Positions 52,226 to 62,472 of a stretch of 64,000 nucleotides of DNA are shown one piece after another. The position numbers were made by a program, and so were the translations under genes. Origin of the DNA: Hypholoma sublateritium FD-334 SS-4 (lineage: Eukaryota; Basidiomycota; Agaricomycetes; Agaricales; Strophariaceae); the NCBI GenBank assembly GCA_000827495.1, contig KN817524.1:64262-128261 (forward strand). The letters run 5' to 3'. A model generated the notes under the pieces. The model saw only the letters and a program-made list of their open reading frames with translations. It had not been told where the DNA came from and made no database searches. Within the stretch, counting starts at the first letter, position 1, and every line of letters begins with the position of its first letter.

Positions 52226-53976
52226 ATGACGAGCTCGCCGCCAGACATCGCGTCGCTGACTCTGCACTCCAGGGCGTCGCAGCAGCGTCTCCACGACTCT
52301 TACGATTACGAGGGCGAAAGCCTCAACCGCCAGTTCCACTTTGCCACCTCCCAGGGCCTCCAGCAGTCCCCCTACGCAAAGCCCAAGCCGGCTGCGCGCG
52401 GCGCCCTGCCCACCGTGAGTGTCTGCGCTGCCCACCGAGTCCTGCTCACCCCCCCGCAGCAATGGCTCGACAGCAACTCCTCCGACAGTCGCTCGCTCTC
52501 TCCACACAACAACTCGGACTTTTCCTCCGCTGGCGGCTCCCCCCCTCTTGCACATCTCAACCCTCCCGCCAACCCGGACGACGAGGTCATCCCCACCGCC
52601 ATCGTCATCAAAAACATCCCATTCAACGTCAAACGTGAAACGCTCCTTGATATCATCGTCAGTCTCTTTTCTCCCCCTCATCGCCCCACCCTCTCACCTT
52701 CCCTCCCAGGCTTCTCTCTCGATTCCCACCCCCTATGCCTTCAACTACCATCTCGACCAGCAGGGCTCCTTCCGCGGCCTCGCCTTTGCCAACTTCCGCC
52801 AGTCCGTCGATGCAGACGCGGTCGTCGCAGCCCTCAACGGCTTCGATGTTCAGGGGCGCAAGTTGCGTGTCGAGTACAAAAAGGTTCTCCAGGCAGGTGA
52901 AAAGGAGCGCATAGAGCGCGAAAAGGCCATCCGCCGCATGCGCTCCATGCAGCTTGAGAAAGAACAAACCAACGTTAATCAGCTCTACGAGGATTATCCA
53001 TCGGCCATCTCCTCCACATTCAGCCCCCAGCGTTCTTTCTCCTCCAGCTCTGCCTACCAGCAGCAGCCTCAGTACTCTCCGCCAGGTCTCTCGGCCATGC
53101 CTACTCCTACATACTCTCTGCCTCTTTCATCGGCCCCGGCGGCCCCATCTCATCCTCCCCCACCTGCCACCCCCAGCATCTCGGAGAAATCTATCTCCAG
53201 CGAGCTCGATCTCAACGATCCTTCTACCCTGGAGATCTATTCTCGGATTCTACTATTCAAGGACGACAGGATGCGCGATGAGCTTGCTTTCGCTCGATCC
53301 CTCACCCCTAAGCAAAGACGGGTTGTCCATCTGATCGCCCAGAAGCTTGGCGTATATCACTACTCAGTCGGCGAGGGTGAAGACCGCTACGCTGTTGTTA
53401 CAAGGATCGATCCTCAAAGGGTACGTTGATTATAATCATCCCTGTTGACATTCAATCTCACGCGTAATACTTTAGCAACAGCAACAGGCGCAACCGCGCC
53501 AACCACACACTCTTTCGCGTGCTCCATCAGCCTATTTGTCCCCCATCAGCCCTACGACTACCATGAATTCTCTCCGCGTCAAGAAATCTATGCCCGATAT
53601 GAAGACTTTACATCAACAGGCCCCCCGACTTACCTCCCGCCCATCCAACGGTAACATCCGAGAAGGTTACGCCACCATTGGCTCTCCATCTCGCCGCGTG
53701 TCGGCCGGCATTGGCTCGTTCTTCTCGAACGGCAGCAGCCCATTCGGAGGATCTTCTATTCCTCCGGTTCCCAGCCTCCCCCCCTCGGCTTTGTTATCAG
53801 GCAACAGTCTGAACGGTGGCCACGACAACACCATGTCGAGTGGCGTCGTCCGTCAACCCCGCGGCCCTGGCCTCAGCGGTTTCAGCAGGCGAGACAGTAG
53901 AGTCGGAGTTAGCGAAAGCCAGATTTCCTCGCGAGGTGGGCTCGACGCTCAAACTTACGAACCTCTGGAAATCTAA
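52226..53976 (+). CDS. PIN4: PIN4/Cip2-like RNA-binding protein (RRM and R3H)
   Basis: Model join(52226..52414,52460..52657,52710..53420,53476..53976), 532 aa. The RRM runs from about residue 100 (TAIVIKNIPFNVKRE, RNP2) to 175 (FRGLAFANFRQ, RNP1; GRKLRVEYKK). The R3H-type domain lies at about 305-365 (LLFKDDRMRDELAFARSL, RVVHLIAQKLGVYH). N- and C-terminal regions are disordered, rich in Ser, Pro and Gln with many SP sites. This RRM-R3H order matches budding yeast Pin4 (G2/M, Rad53 interaction) and fission yeast Cip1/Cip2 (stress mRNA control). The role here is inferred. The ATG at 52226 is the first in frame after a stop-containing leader. Confidence 0.85.
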
Positions 53977-54743
53977 TGAGTGATACCAGTCCGCTCAGAT
54001 AGTCTCACAGGTGACGATGGCAGAAGTGGACTCTGAGTTGCACTCTTCTTTCAGCACCCTCTTATTTTAATTGTTGCTTCGTCTCTCTAACGGTTTCGCT
54101 GCTTTGGTATATATTTCTGTATACTCGCCCAACATTCCCTCAACCTCTACTTTCATTAACGGTCTCTTTTCCCGCATATAAGAAAAAGGCATCTGGAATT
54201 ACTCAACGACAATCCTCACATTTACTATCTATCATACTTGCGCTTGCGTTGTTAAATATCTTTCTTCGAGTTCCCATTCAACCTCTAGTATGAGATTGAC
54301 CAGACTACCATCTCTTGCAGCATTGCTAGTACCACTGTATAGTGTACTATGTTTTCTTTCTTTCTCTTTTTAGATCTCGATTTCTTGTAAATAGCAAGTA
54401 CTTGCTCAAATTGCCACCTAGTTGGTTTGACGGTTCTTGCAATAATAATTTATTGCAATACTCCTCGCTTGAAACCGGAACGGGAAAATATTACTATATC
54501 CGGCGATATGCAATTTGATCCCTGTGGGTGAGCTCTGGGGTCTGTCTCGACTGTCACCCACATAAGGCTCCATTCTCAATCACTGGTCTACCTCGTGGCA
54601 GCAATCTATCAAGATTGGATTTACCGACTACACTTAATTTGAAGCCGGTTGGTCAGTTGAACCGACCTCCGTCACCTATTCCTATTCAGCAGCTCCCGGA
54701 AGCGAATCTCACCACCGGCCTAGTTCAATCTCCTATCTCCAAA
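53977..54743. other. PIN4 3' flank and NUC1 promoter
   Basis: 767 bases without a supported gene. The first half is AT/CT-rich and fits a 3' UTR. An inverted repeat is at 54437-54458. The last 100 bases precede the NUC1 start. Confidence 0.5.
54437..54458. repeat. 9 bp perfect inverted repeat
   Basis: Arms TTGCAATAA (54437-54445) and TTATTGCAA (54450-54458) with a 4-base spacer. AT-rich; could be a regulatory palindrome or part of the 3' end signals. Confidence 0.6.
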
Positions 54744-56222
54744 ATGCCCAGCGCAGCCTTCGTACACGCGGCAGTATTCACAGCCGGCGCGCTCCTCGGC
54801 GGCGGTCTGGCCGTTGCGGTCTCGAGCAAAAACAAGCACACCGCCACAGCACCGTACACACCCGCCCCCAGGCCCGACGAGCGCGTCGTCGCGCCTGTCA
54901 TTGGCCTGGACACGTACGGCCGAACGAACATATCGAAAGAGCTGTCGATCACATCGAACCTCCCCCCAGTACTCAAGTACGGCAACCCAGGTGAGCGCAT
55001 CCGCATCCCACCCTCTGCCACGTCGCGCGGCGCTGACACTCCTCGCACTCGCGCGCGGCGTAGGTCCCATCGCAGACACCCTCGTGCGCAAGGCGTACGT
55101 CGCGGGGTACGACAGGCGGCTGCGGCACCCGGCATGGGTACGTGCGATCTTGCACTCCGGCGGATACGCGGCTGACGGGATGTGTGCGGGGGTATACAGA
55201 CCGCAGAGCACATCACGCGCGCGTCGCTCGCGCGGCCGGCCGGCGCGCCCGCGGGCGACCGCGCGAACTCGAAGTTCATCGAGGACGAGGAGGTGCCGGC
55301 GACGTTCCGCGCGCGCCTGCAGGACTATTTCCGGAGCGGGTATGACCGCGGACACATGTAAGCGCCCTTTCATCACACCCCGGCCGCACTCGTATGTACA
55401 AGGATGTGGCACGGACTGACGCTCTCGCCGCGCATCGCAGGGTCCCCGCTGCGGACGCGAAATTCTCCCAGGTGCGCTATTCTTTGTTCTGCTTCCGACG
55501 CGCGCGTCTCTGACGGCTCCGCGCGCAGGAAGCGATGGACGAGACGTTCCTCCTGTCGAACATGGCGCCGCAGGTGGGCGACGGCTTCAACCGGCACTGT
55601 GCGTACTCCACACCTTCGCCCCGAGATAGCACACCACTGAGCTTGTGCCCGTTATAGACTGGGCATACCTGGAAGATTGGTGTCGCCGCCTGACGGGGAA
55701 TTTCCAAGACGTGTATGTCTTCACTGTCCCCTTGTACTTGCCTAAGCAGGAAGCAGACGGGAAATGGCGCATTGTGAGTGGACGCCGATCGCGTGTACAG
55801 CCTGGATGGTACTCAAAATATCGCGACAGACACATGAAGTGATTGGCTCGCCGCCCAATGTGTCTGTACCCACCCACTTCGCCAAGGTCGTGTTGACGAC
55901 GAAGCCATCGTCTCCGTCCACGCCAGAGATCCTAGAACTAGCCACCGGAGCCTTCGTTCTGCCCAACGCTGTCATCAATGACAATACACCGTTAGAGAAC
56001 TTCATCGTGCCCAGTAAGATTTCTTAAAGCGCCTGCATCCTAATTGAATAATATTATTTTACAGTCGAGGCCGTTGAACGCGCCGCAGGGCTTTCTCTCT
56101 TCTCTGCTGACATAAAAAGCAGCTCGAAGCACATCTGCAGGGCGACAAAATGCGAAGTCATCATCCGTAAATTCGAGGACGCTCAAAAGAAAGGTCGCAA
56201 GGCCATCGCAGCTCCGAAATAG
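54744..56222 (+). CDS. NUC1: mitochondrial nuclease NUC1 (endonuclease G family)
   Basis: DNA/RNA non-specific endonuclease of the mitochondrial inner membrane, involved in mtDNA turnover and cell death. Model join(54744..54990,55064..55137,55200..55357,55441..55471,55529..55598,55658..55773,55830..56013,56065..56222), 345 aa. An N-terminal hydrophobic segment (about 5-26, AAVFTAGALLGGGLAVAV) serves as anchor or presequence. The catalytic DRGHM (His about 158) is split by an intron after its fifth codon begins. MDETFLLSNMAPQ and the Asn of metal binding, then NFQDVYVFTVPLYLP and THFAKVVL follow the family order. Eight exons, all phases agree. Confidence 0.95.
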
Positions 56223-56327
56223 ACATCTTCAATAATATCTAGATTGCCAAACGCCTGGATCGCAAAGAGTTGCCATCAGCGAGCCAAAGCATTTGTATTA
56301 AATATCAACTGTTAATAGACTTGGTAG

Positions 56328-57305
56328 TTAGTAGTCGGAGAGGATATCCTTAATGCTATCCCAGTAGTGCTTGTCCACCCGTGTCTCGATTTCCTGCTTG
56401 GTCAACCACGCGAAATCTGAGATGTGATTCCCCTGCGGCTTCACTTGGCCGGCCATAATGTGGGCTTTGAAAAAGAATACGATACGCTGCAGCGAAACTC
56501 AGTATGACTGGCAACACCACAGCTGTATATGCTCACCTCAGCCATTTCTGGGCTTGCTTCGGGTTGTGGTGGCTTGTAAATTCCTATTGGTGCTTTACCC
56601 ACAATCCATGTGTCCATCTCATCGCCGCATTCAGCGAGCAGATCTTTGTGGGCGGCCTATAAAAGATGAATTAGTTGAGAACAAGGAGTGGAACAGAAGG
56701 CGTACTTGATGGAGAAAGAGGTCCTTCTCAACATCTCCTTGCGGGAACCGCCACGCATCCTTCCCGCTCTCCGAGGTTTGAAGGAGCAGATACAAATTGC
56801 GTTTACCCCGGCGGTCGAGACTCTTCACGTCACCCGCGGTGTCCGACGGATGTATTCTCGGCATAAGAACCTCACCCTCGCCTTCCTGCTGTGCAAGCTG
56901 CTCGACCGCAGCGGTGTCCGCCGCCCGCTTCTCCTCGCTCACAGCCTCCTTGGGTAGGAACGCGGGGCCGAAGGCCAGGCGCTCGCGCTTGCGCTCCTCC
57001 AGATTGAAACGCGTCTCGATGAGCGTGCCCTGTTTGAAATAGAAGTCGTACGGGAACGGGTTGTGCAGCGCGCGCCGTATCCGCGCCTGGTACGAGTAGT
57101 ACGCCTGCTCGAAGGGCGTCGGGGTGCGGGTGAGGATGGGGGCGCGGGTGAGGATGATGGAGGTGGAGAGGTGCGGCTTGGGGGCCTTCCGTGGGCGCGG
57201 TGTCTGCGCTAGCGTCGGCGCGGGTGGTTCAGAGGCTGCAGCGGCTGCCTCCGTCGCGACTGTGCGGAGAATCGAGAGGCGGCCCACTGCAATAACATGA
57301 GCCAT
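56328..57305 (-). CDS. MRPL17: mitochondrial large ribosomal subunit protein mL46 (MRPL17)
   Basis: Nudix-fold protein of the mitoribosomal large subunit. Model complement(join(56328..56486,56537..56656,56706..57305)), 292 aa. N terminus is a plausible mitochondrial presequence (Ala- and Arg-rich, few acids). Family landmarks: PTPFEQAYYSYQARIRRA, a degenerate nudix region (AWRFPQGDVEKDLFLHQAAHKDL) lacking most catalytic glutamates, and the end FKAHIMAGQVKPQ, DFAWLTKQEI, YWDSIKDILSDY. The start at 57305 is the ATG nearest the presequence; a donor-like site just upstream (57335 region) could indicate an extra first exon. Convergent with NUC1, 105 bases between stops. Confidence 0.9.
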
Positions 57306-57528
57306 GAATATCAGAGCAGGTTGTGCAATTTCTACTTACCTCGTACGCATCTTGATGACGTCCTTGAAAGCATGGTGTAGACGCTGTGGCAGCGTTGGAC
57401 GGTGACAAGCTCGCGGCGAGACGCTGGCGAATGTCCAAAAATTGTGGTCAGGTGACCCGCGAAGCGCTTAGCGAGTCCAATGTCGACCGGAGTGACGAGG
57501 TCCAGATTCCAGCCTGTCCTTGTCCGCA

Positions 57529-59360
57529 ATGTCTGTATCCCTTCTCTCAAGCACATATCTCGATAAGAACTCTCAAACAGTCAGGGCGAAGGTCGTTTCA
57601 TGGGAGGTCATTCTTTCTCCTGCGGCAATCGTCGTACCTGGCTCATCCTGCGTGTAGAACTACCAACGCGCGACCCTGATTACACCTGAGGAACTGGCAT
57701 CTATCAAGAAGGTTGACCACCAGCCAAGAGCGAGAGTCGATTCTCTATACCTATCAAATGGTGGAGAATATGCACTACTATACCTGAGGCTGTTGAAGAA
57801 GTTCTCCCGAGGGGAAACAATGCAATGCCTCCTTGTTCTCATCGCAGACGCTCTCCAAGGTAGATTGCACCATTCATAAATCTATATAGGCACTGCTCAC
57901 AAAAATATAAGACCACGACGAACGCATTCCCCTGTTCTTGAAAGCTAGAGAAGTTGATCCCGATCTTCCATATGAGCCCTTACTGCGGTATGTGTCATTT
58001 GCCCCTAACCTGCATGATACCAATGGTTTTGTTGCAGTGCACTCCAAACTGAAGATGAATTCGTGCAGCTGAAGACAGCCCAGATATTGACCGTCCTTCT
58101 TAGGCTTGTACTTTTATCATTCTACTATTTGAATAGGTCTGACATGCTCAGCAGCTCCGAGCGTACACATACGAACGCCGCTCAACTACAGAGCTTCCTC
58201 GGTGTGCTCTCAGATTTGATCAAAGGACCCTCCCCGAACAAGCGCGATGTTGCCGTTCAGTGCCTCGAATCTTTACTTGCCCTGCCTGACTGCCGACAGG
58301 AAGTAATGCGAATTCCTAACATCATTTCTAGGTGCGTCAAATGTCGCATGCCTACATATAGGCACTGATTATGGATTCTCTAGTTTCATGGATATTCTAA
58401 AAGAGAATCTTGGCCCTCAAATGAACTATCAGGTCTCTGTCTGCCTATGGCTACTTTCCTTTGAGCAGAACATTGCCGAGCATCTCAACAAGTCAGGGTT
58501 ATAATTTGGTGTTCTTTGATTTCTGGTAGTGACTATCTCTAGGAAATATGACATTATCCCAACGCTGGTTGAAGTTGCCCAGAACGCCATGAAAGAAAAA
58601 GTCATTCGCGTAATCGTGGCTACGTTCCGGGTGAGTCCACTCAGTTTCTCAAGGATGTCCTGTAGTCTCATATACACATAGAACTTGGTCACTAAAGCAC
58701 CGAAAGAAAATCTTCCCGCCATGTTGGTATCTCAAGTTCTCCCATTTGTCAAAAATTTGGCGTCCAGGAAATGGTCAGACGAGGACATCTTGGAAGATGT
58801 TCAATTCTTGAAAGACGAGCTGAACGCACGGTTCCAAAGCTTAACGTATGTTAGCTGTCGTGAAATTCCAACTGCTCTGATTCAGACGCCTTAGGACATA
58901 TGACGAGTACACTTCGGAGCTTGCTTCGGGCCATCTCTCATGGACTCCCGTGCACGAGTCTGACGATTTCTGGAAGGAAAACGCTACTAAACTCAACGAC
59001 AAGAATTATGAACAACTGAAGTGCGTCTTGGTTATGCATTGCTATTATGAAGCTGACGTAACATTATATTGTTTCAGGAACTTGATTGCAGTTCTGAATG
59101 ATTCGACTGACGCCACAGCTCTTGCCGTTGCTGCATATGATATTGGCCAGTATGTAAAACATTACGACAGGGGAAAGAAGTAAGCAGATTCAAATCCTAC
59201 CGCTTTCATTCTGATATCATTTTCAAAAAACAGACACGTCGCTGAACTTGGTGGCAAAGCCCGGGTGATGGAACTTATGACTCATCCAAATTCAGACGTC
59301 AGATATCGTGCTCTGTTGTCCGTTCAACAACTCGTCAGCCAACCTTGGCTATCGGTTTGA
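57529..59360 (+). CDS. VMA13: V-type ATPase subunit H
   Basis: Regulatory V1 subunit that couples V1 to V0 and silences free V1. Model join(57529..57606,57658..57859,57912..57987,58038..58103,58152..58331,58384..58491,58543..58630,58682..58845,58895..59020,59078..59179,59234..59360), 438 aa. HEAT/armadillo repeats throughout; landmarks are EEYALLYLRLLKK-like (GEYALLYLRLLKK), KRDVAVQCLESLL, KVIRVIVATFRNLV, the SELASGHLSWTPVH block and NYEQLKNL, DIGQYVKHYDRGKK. The end LLSVQQLVSQPW is typical. Intron 58104-58151 has a GC donor, is 48 nt, in frame and stop-free; it is inferred from the family's continuous VLLSSE reading. Confidence 0.96.
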
Positions 59361-59469
59361 TTTCGAGGCCCGAGGGCCATTTTCGACCTTGTTAAGTGGT
59401 ATTAGAAATTACCTTAGGCTTCCATGGACGATAAATGAACGATTTCTCGCTATTGTACAAAAATATATA

Positions 59470-61548
59470 TTAGGCAGATACCCAGACTTCACCAATAATG
59501 TCGTACTCCTTCAGAGTAGTAGCGCGCCTTGGCTTGGTCTTTCTGTCGTCCTCTTCTTCCTCCACACTCTCTAGCAGGTGATCTTCTATCAGGAGAATAC
59601 GAAGGCCGCCTATCGTTGAAAACCCCTTGCGTAACGCGATGAAAGGAAGTTCAAATTCTTGAAACGCTTGGACTTTAGGGGTCCCTTCGCCTTTATTTTG
59701 TGCATTGGCGAAGTTCAACTCGATGGCGGGGAGGGTCGTGGTAGAAGGTCCAACAAAAGAGACACCAGCTGCAGTTGAGGACTTGAGTTCATCCGCTCCC
59801 TCAAAATAAGGGCGGGGTAATATGCTTGTATTGTCATCAGACAAGTCAAGCTCGTTTATCACATCTCGAATCGGTGGCTGAGATGACACTGCTAGGATTT
59901 TTTGATGTGCAAGAGCATAGTTGAAGGTCGTGGTAGATGAAGAAGGCGTAGAAAAGCCAGAGGAGGGCATTCGAGGACTGAAGGCTTCCGGGACTGTGGG
60001 AGATGTTACCACAAGCGGCTGAACTTTGCGAGGTCGGATATGCTGAATAGCCACTTTCACTTTCCGCCTCATGTGGCCTTTCCCTGCGACAGGTGTACTC
60101 GATGTCAAAATGACTGTAAAGGCTATCGGGAACTCCCTTTCGACAACGAGGGACTCGCGAGGTATATGGCGGACGATAAGTTGAGCTTCAAGGTCAGGAA
60201 GTTGGTTTGTAGGTAACGTAGATGGCTGATGGGGTGACTGAGGCAGCATAACGCTACTTATTGACGCTCTGTTCGTGGCAGGCGATCCTGGTCGTGGGAC
60301 GGGTGGTGGTGTTCCTGTGCGACTGGGCTGGCCAACGGACGGGGAGCCCGGACGAGATGGAGTAGATCCTGCCATGGTCCGTTTGAGGTGAGGAGGTAAC
60401 GCTGATGCAGGCTGAGGCGCCGGCGTTAATGGGATTCTCCGGGACAAAGTAGAGGTTAATAGACGGCCTGGTTCACCAAAAGAGGACCGCCATGATATGT
60501 CCAACCTTCCCAGAGGAATTATGCTTCCTGGAGCATGGACGATAGGCGTCAGTTCCTGGTTCTTTGGAAGCAAAACGTATACATATTGACGCATATCCTG
60601 CGGCTGTAGAAGAGCCATGGACCCCGAAAATATACTTGTCTCTGCTCTATCATCACCTGGCAAGAAGTTGCTATCCAATGCCTTCCAGGCGTCTGTGCAT
60701 TCCAATCGCATGCGTTCGAAGTAAATGGCATGTTGCGTTAGATTCTGGATGTGGACCTCGAGGAATATTTTCTCGCGCTCCGTCGCACATAGCAAGGCGG
60801 TTGGAGATCTCGGAACATGAACCTTGGTCTTCACAGCAAGGGGATTTGCCACCTAAATTCATACATAACTAAGTATTTCAGTAGGAAACGATATGTGAGG
60901 ACGTACTGCAAACTTGTAGAACTTCCGGAATGTCTGCAAGCTGGGATCAGTTGCATCTTCTGAGGCCCCTGGGACAGGACGCGAGTTGGGGGGGAGACGA
61001 TATGTGACGGTGCATGCGAGGACATGCTGGCCAAGTTCCTTGATCTCATGATGAACGACGCGCTCTATGGTATCACCACCGCGAAGCATGTTACCTGCGC
61101 CTTCCATCTCCATCTCGAACAGAACAACCTTTGTCGTTACTGTTTGCATTTCCACCCTCGCCTGAGCAACTTCTATCTCGGCTTCCGTTTCATTGTTAAC
61201 GCACAGGCAACTTGAGAACGTTTCGCCGAGTTGGATCGAGCCAAATGACGATGGCAGAGTGAGAAATTCAGAGGCATGTGTTAGGTCCCGCAGTGTTTTC
61301 GGGTGACCAAGTAATGGTGAGGTTCCTTGGAGAGATAGAATAGATGCAGAGGAATGCGCCTGTGGGAAGCCCTGGTAAATGGGAATCCCGATATGACATG
61401 AAGATCTATGAGCTCACAGAGAAAGATGGTGAGCTTGAGTAGAATGGTTGCCATGCGCTCGCCAGCTCTGGTCGCTTTCAGTCAAGTGGCAATCAGTCTG
61501 GGAGAGTCACTAGTCGCAAAGCAAGTTAGCACCAACCGAGACTCGCAT
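59470..61548 (-). CDS. TRAPPC13: TRAPP complex subunit TRAPPC13
   Basis: Membrane-trafficking tether subunit (DUF974 family). Model complement(join(59470..60852,60907..61371,61418..61474,61537..61548)), 638 aa. Conserved segments: ASEFLTLPSSFGSIQLGETFSS, HHEIKELGQHVLACTVTYRLP, TFRKFYKFAVANPLAVKTKVH, FLEVHIQNLTQHAIYFERM, and GRLDISWRSSFGEPGRLL. Fungal proteins are longer than the human one because of a disordered insert, here rich in Ser, Pro and Thr (about residues 350-430). The first coding exon has only four codons (MRVS, 61537-61548). The frame is open upstream of exon 2 in another phase, so the start relies on that exon. Convergent with V-ATPase H, 109 bases between stops. Confidence 0.92.
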
Positions 61549-62472
61549 TACTTTCAAGGACAAGAGATGCGCAGGCCCATCGATTGCAGCCATATTCGAG
61601 AAAGACAATCAAGTCAACGAAGTGGTCAAGGAGGCGGTCAAGCAGGGGAAGTAGTCAAATTAGTACAAGTAGTACTGATCGAACCTGCGGGCTGGCGTTG
61701 TGTCACATAACAGTGCATGCCACCTGGAAACAATCTCCTTTTTAGACACCGCCGCAAGTACTTGAAGTGCACGCGTCTTCTAAAGGTTCGTCCAAGACTT
61801 CAGATAGGATCATTTGCCATGAAATGCAGGTGAATAATGATAGAATTGGAATGGGCGATATGGATGGAGGTATGAGCTATGCGTGTAATAGGTGATAAAG
61901 AAATCGATGATTACTGCTACTGAGAAGGCCGTCAGCCCAAGAGAAAAATCAAGACTCATGAAGAGTGACCCCCGAAAATGTGGAATATACTACTAAGTAC
62001 GTATAAAAGGACATGGCGGAAAACAAAATCGGCCACAAGCCATGGGGGTGTGATGGGTGTGGTGCTCAGCCAACACCACGTCAAGTTGCAGTACATGTAA
62101 TGCATATGAAATCCTACATAGATACTTAAACACGTAGAAAGAGTCACGCGTGTTCAAGTCGTTCGCCCGTTATCGCGCCGTGCTACTTCATTCAAGAAAC
62201 CAGAAAAAATGCGCCTCGAAGGATAGGCCTGCCCAAGACAAACTAAAACTTGGGGGATGCCGAACTTGCGGAAGGCGTCATGATGTTGGTTCATTTGAGT
62301 GTGGGATTGATGCTTTTGATAGATACGCGAGAATAGAGGTCCATACTGCGAGGAAGGAAATTATACCTTGGATGTAGTGTGGGTGAAGTAAGACCAATGA
62401 AGGCTTCTTCGATAGTGCGGTTTGTGTTTTTTGTAGTGGCATTCTGTCACTGGCAGATGCAGGACGCAGTCG
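61549..62472. other. gap with TRAPPC13 promoter and FG-nucleoporin 3' end
   Basis: 924 bases between two minus-strand genes, the longest gene-free stretch here. Only short frames are open and none continues through splice signals. No tRNA, repeat or transposon fragment was recognised. Confidence 0.5.
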
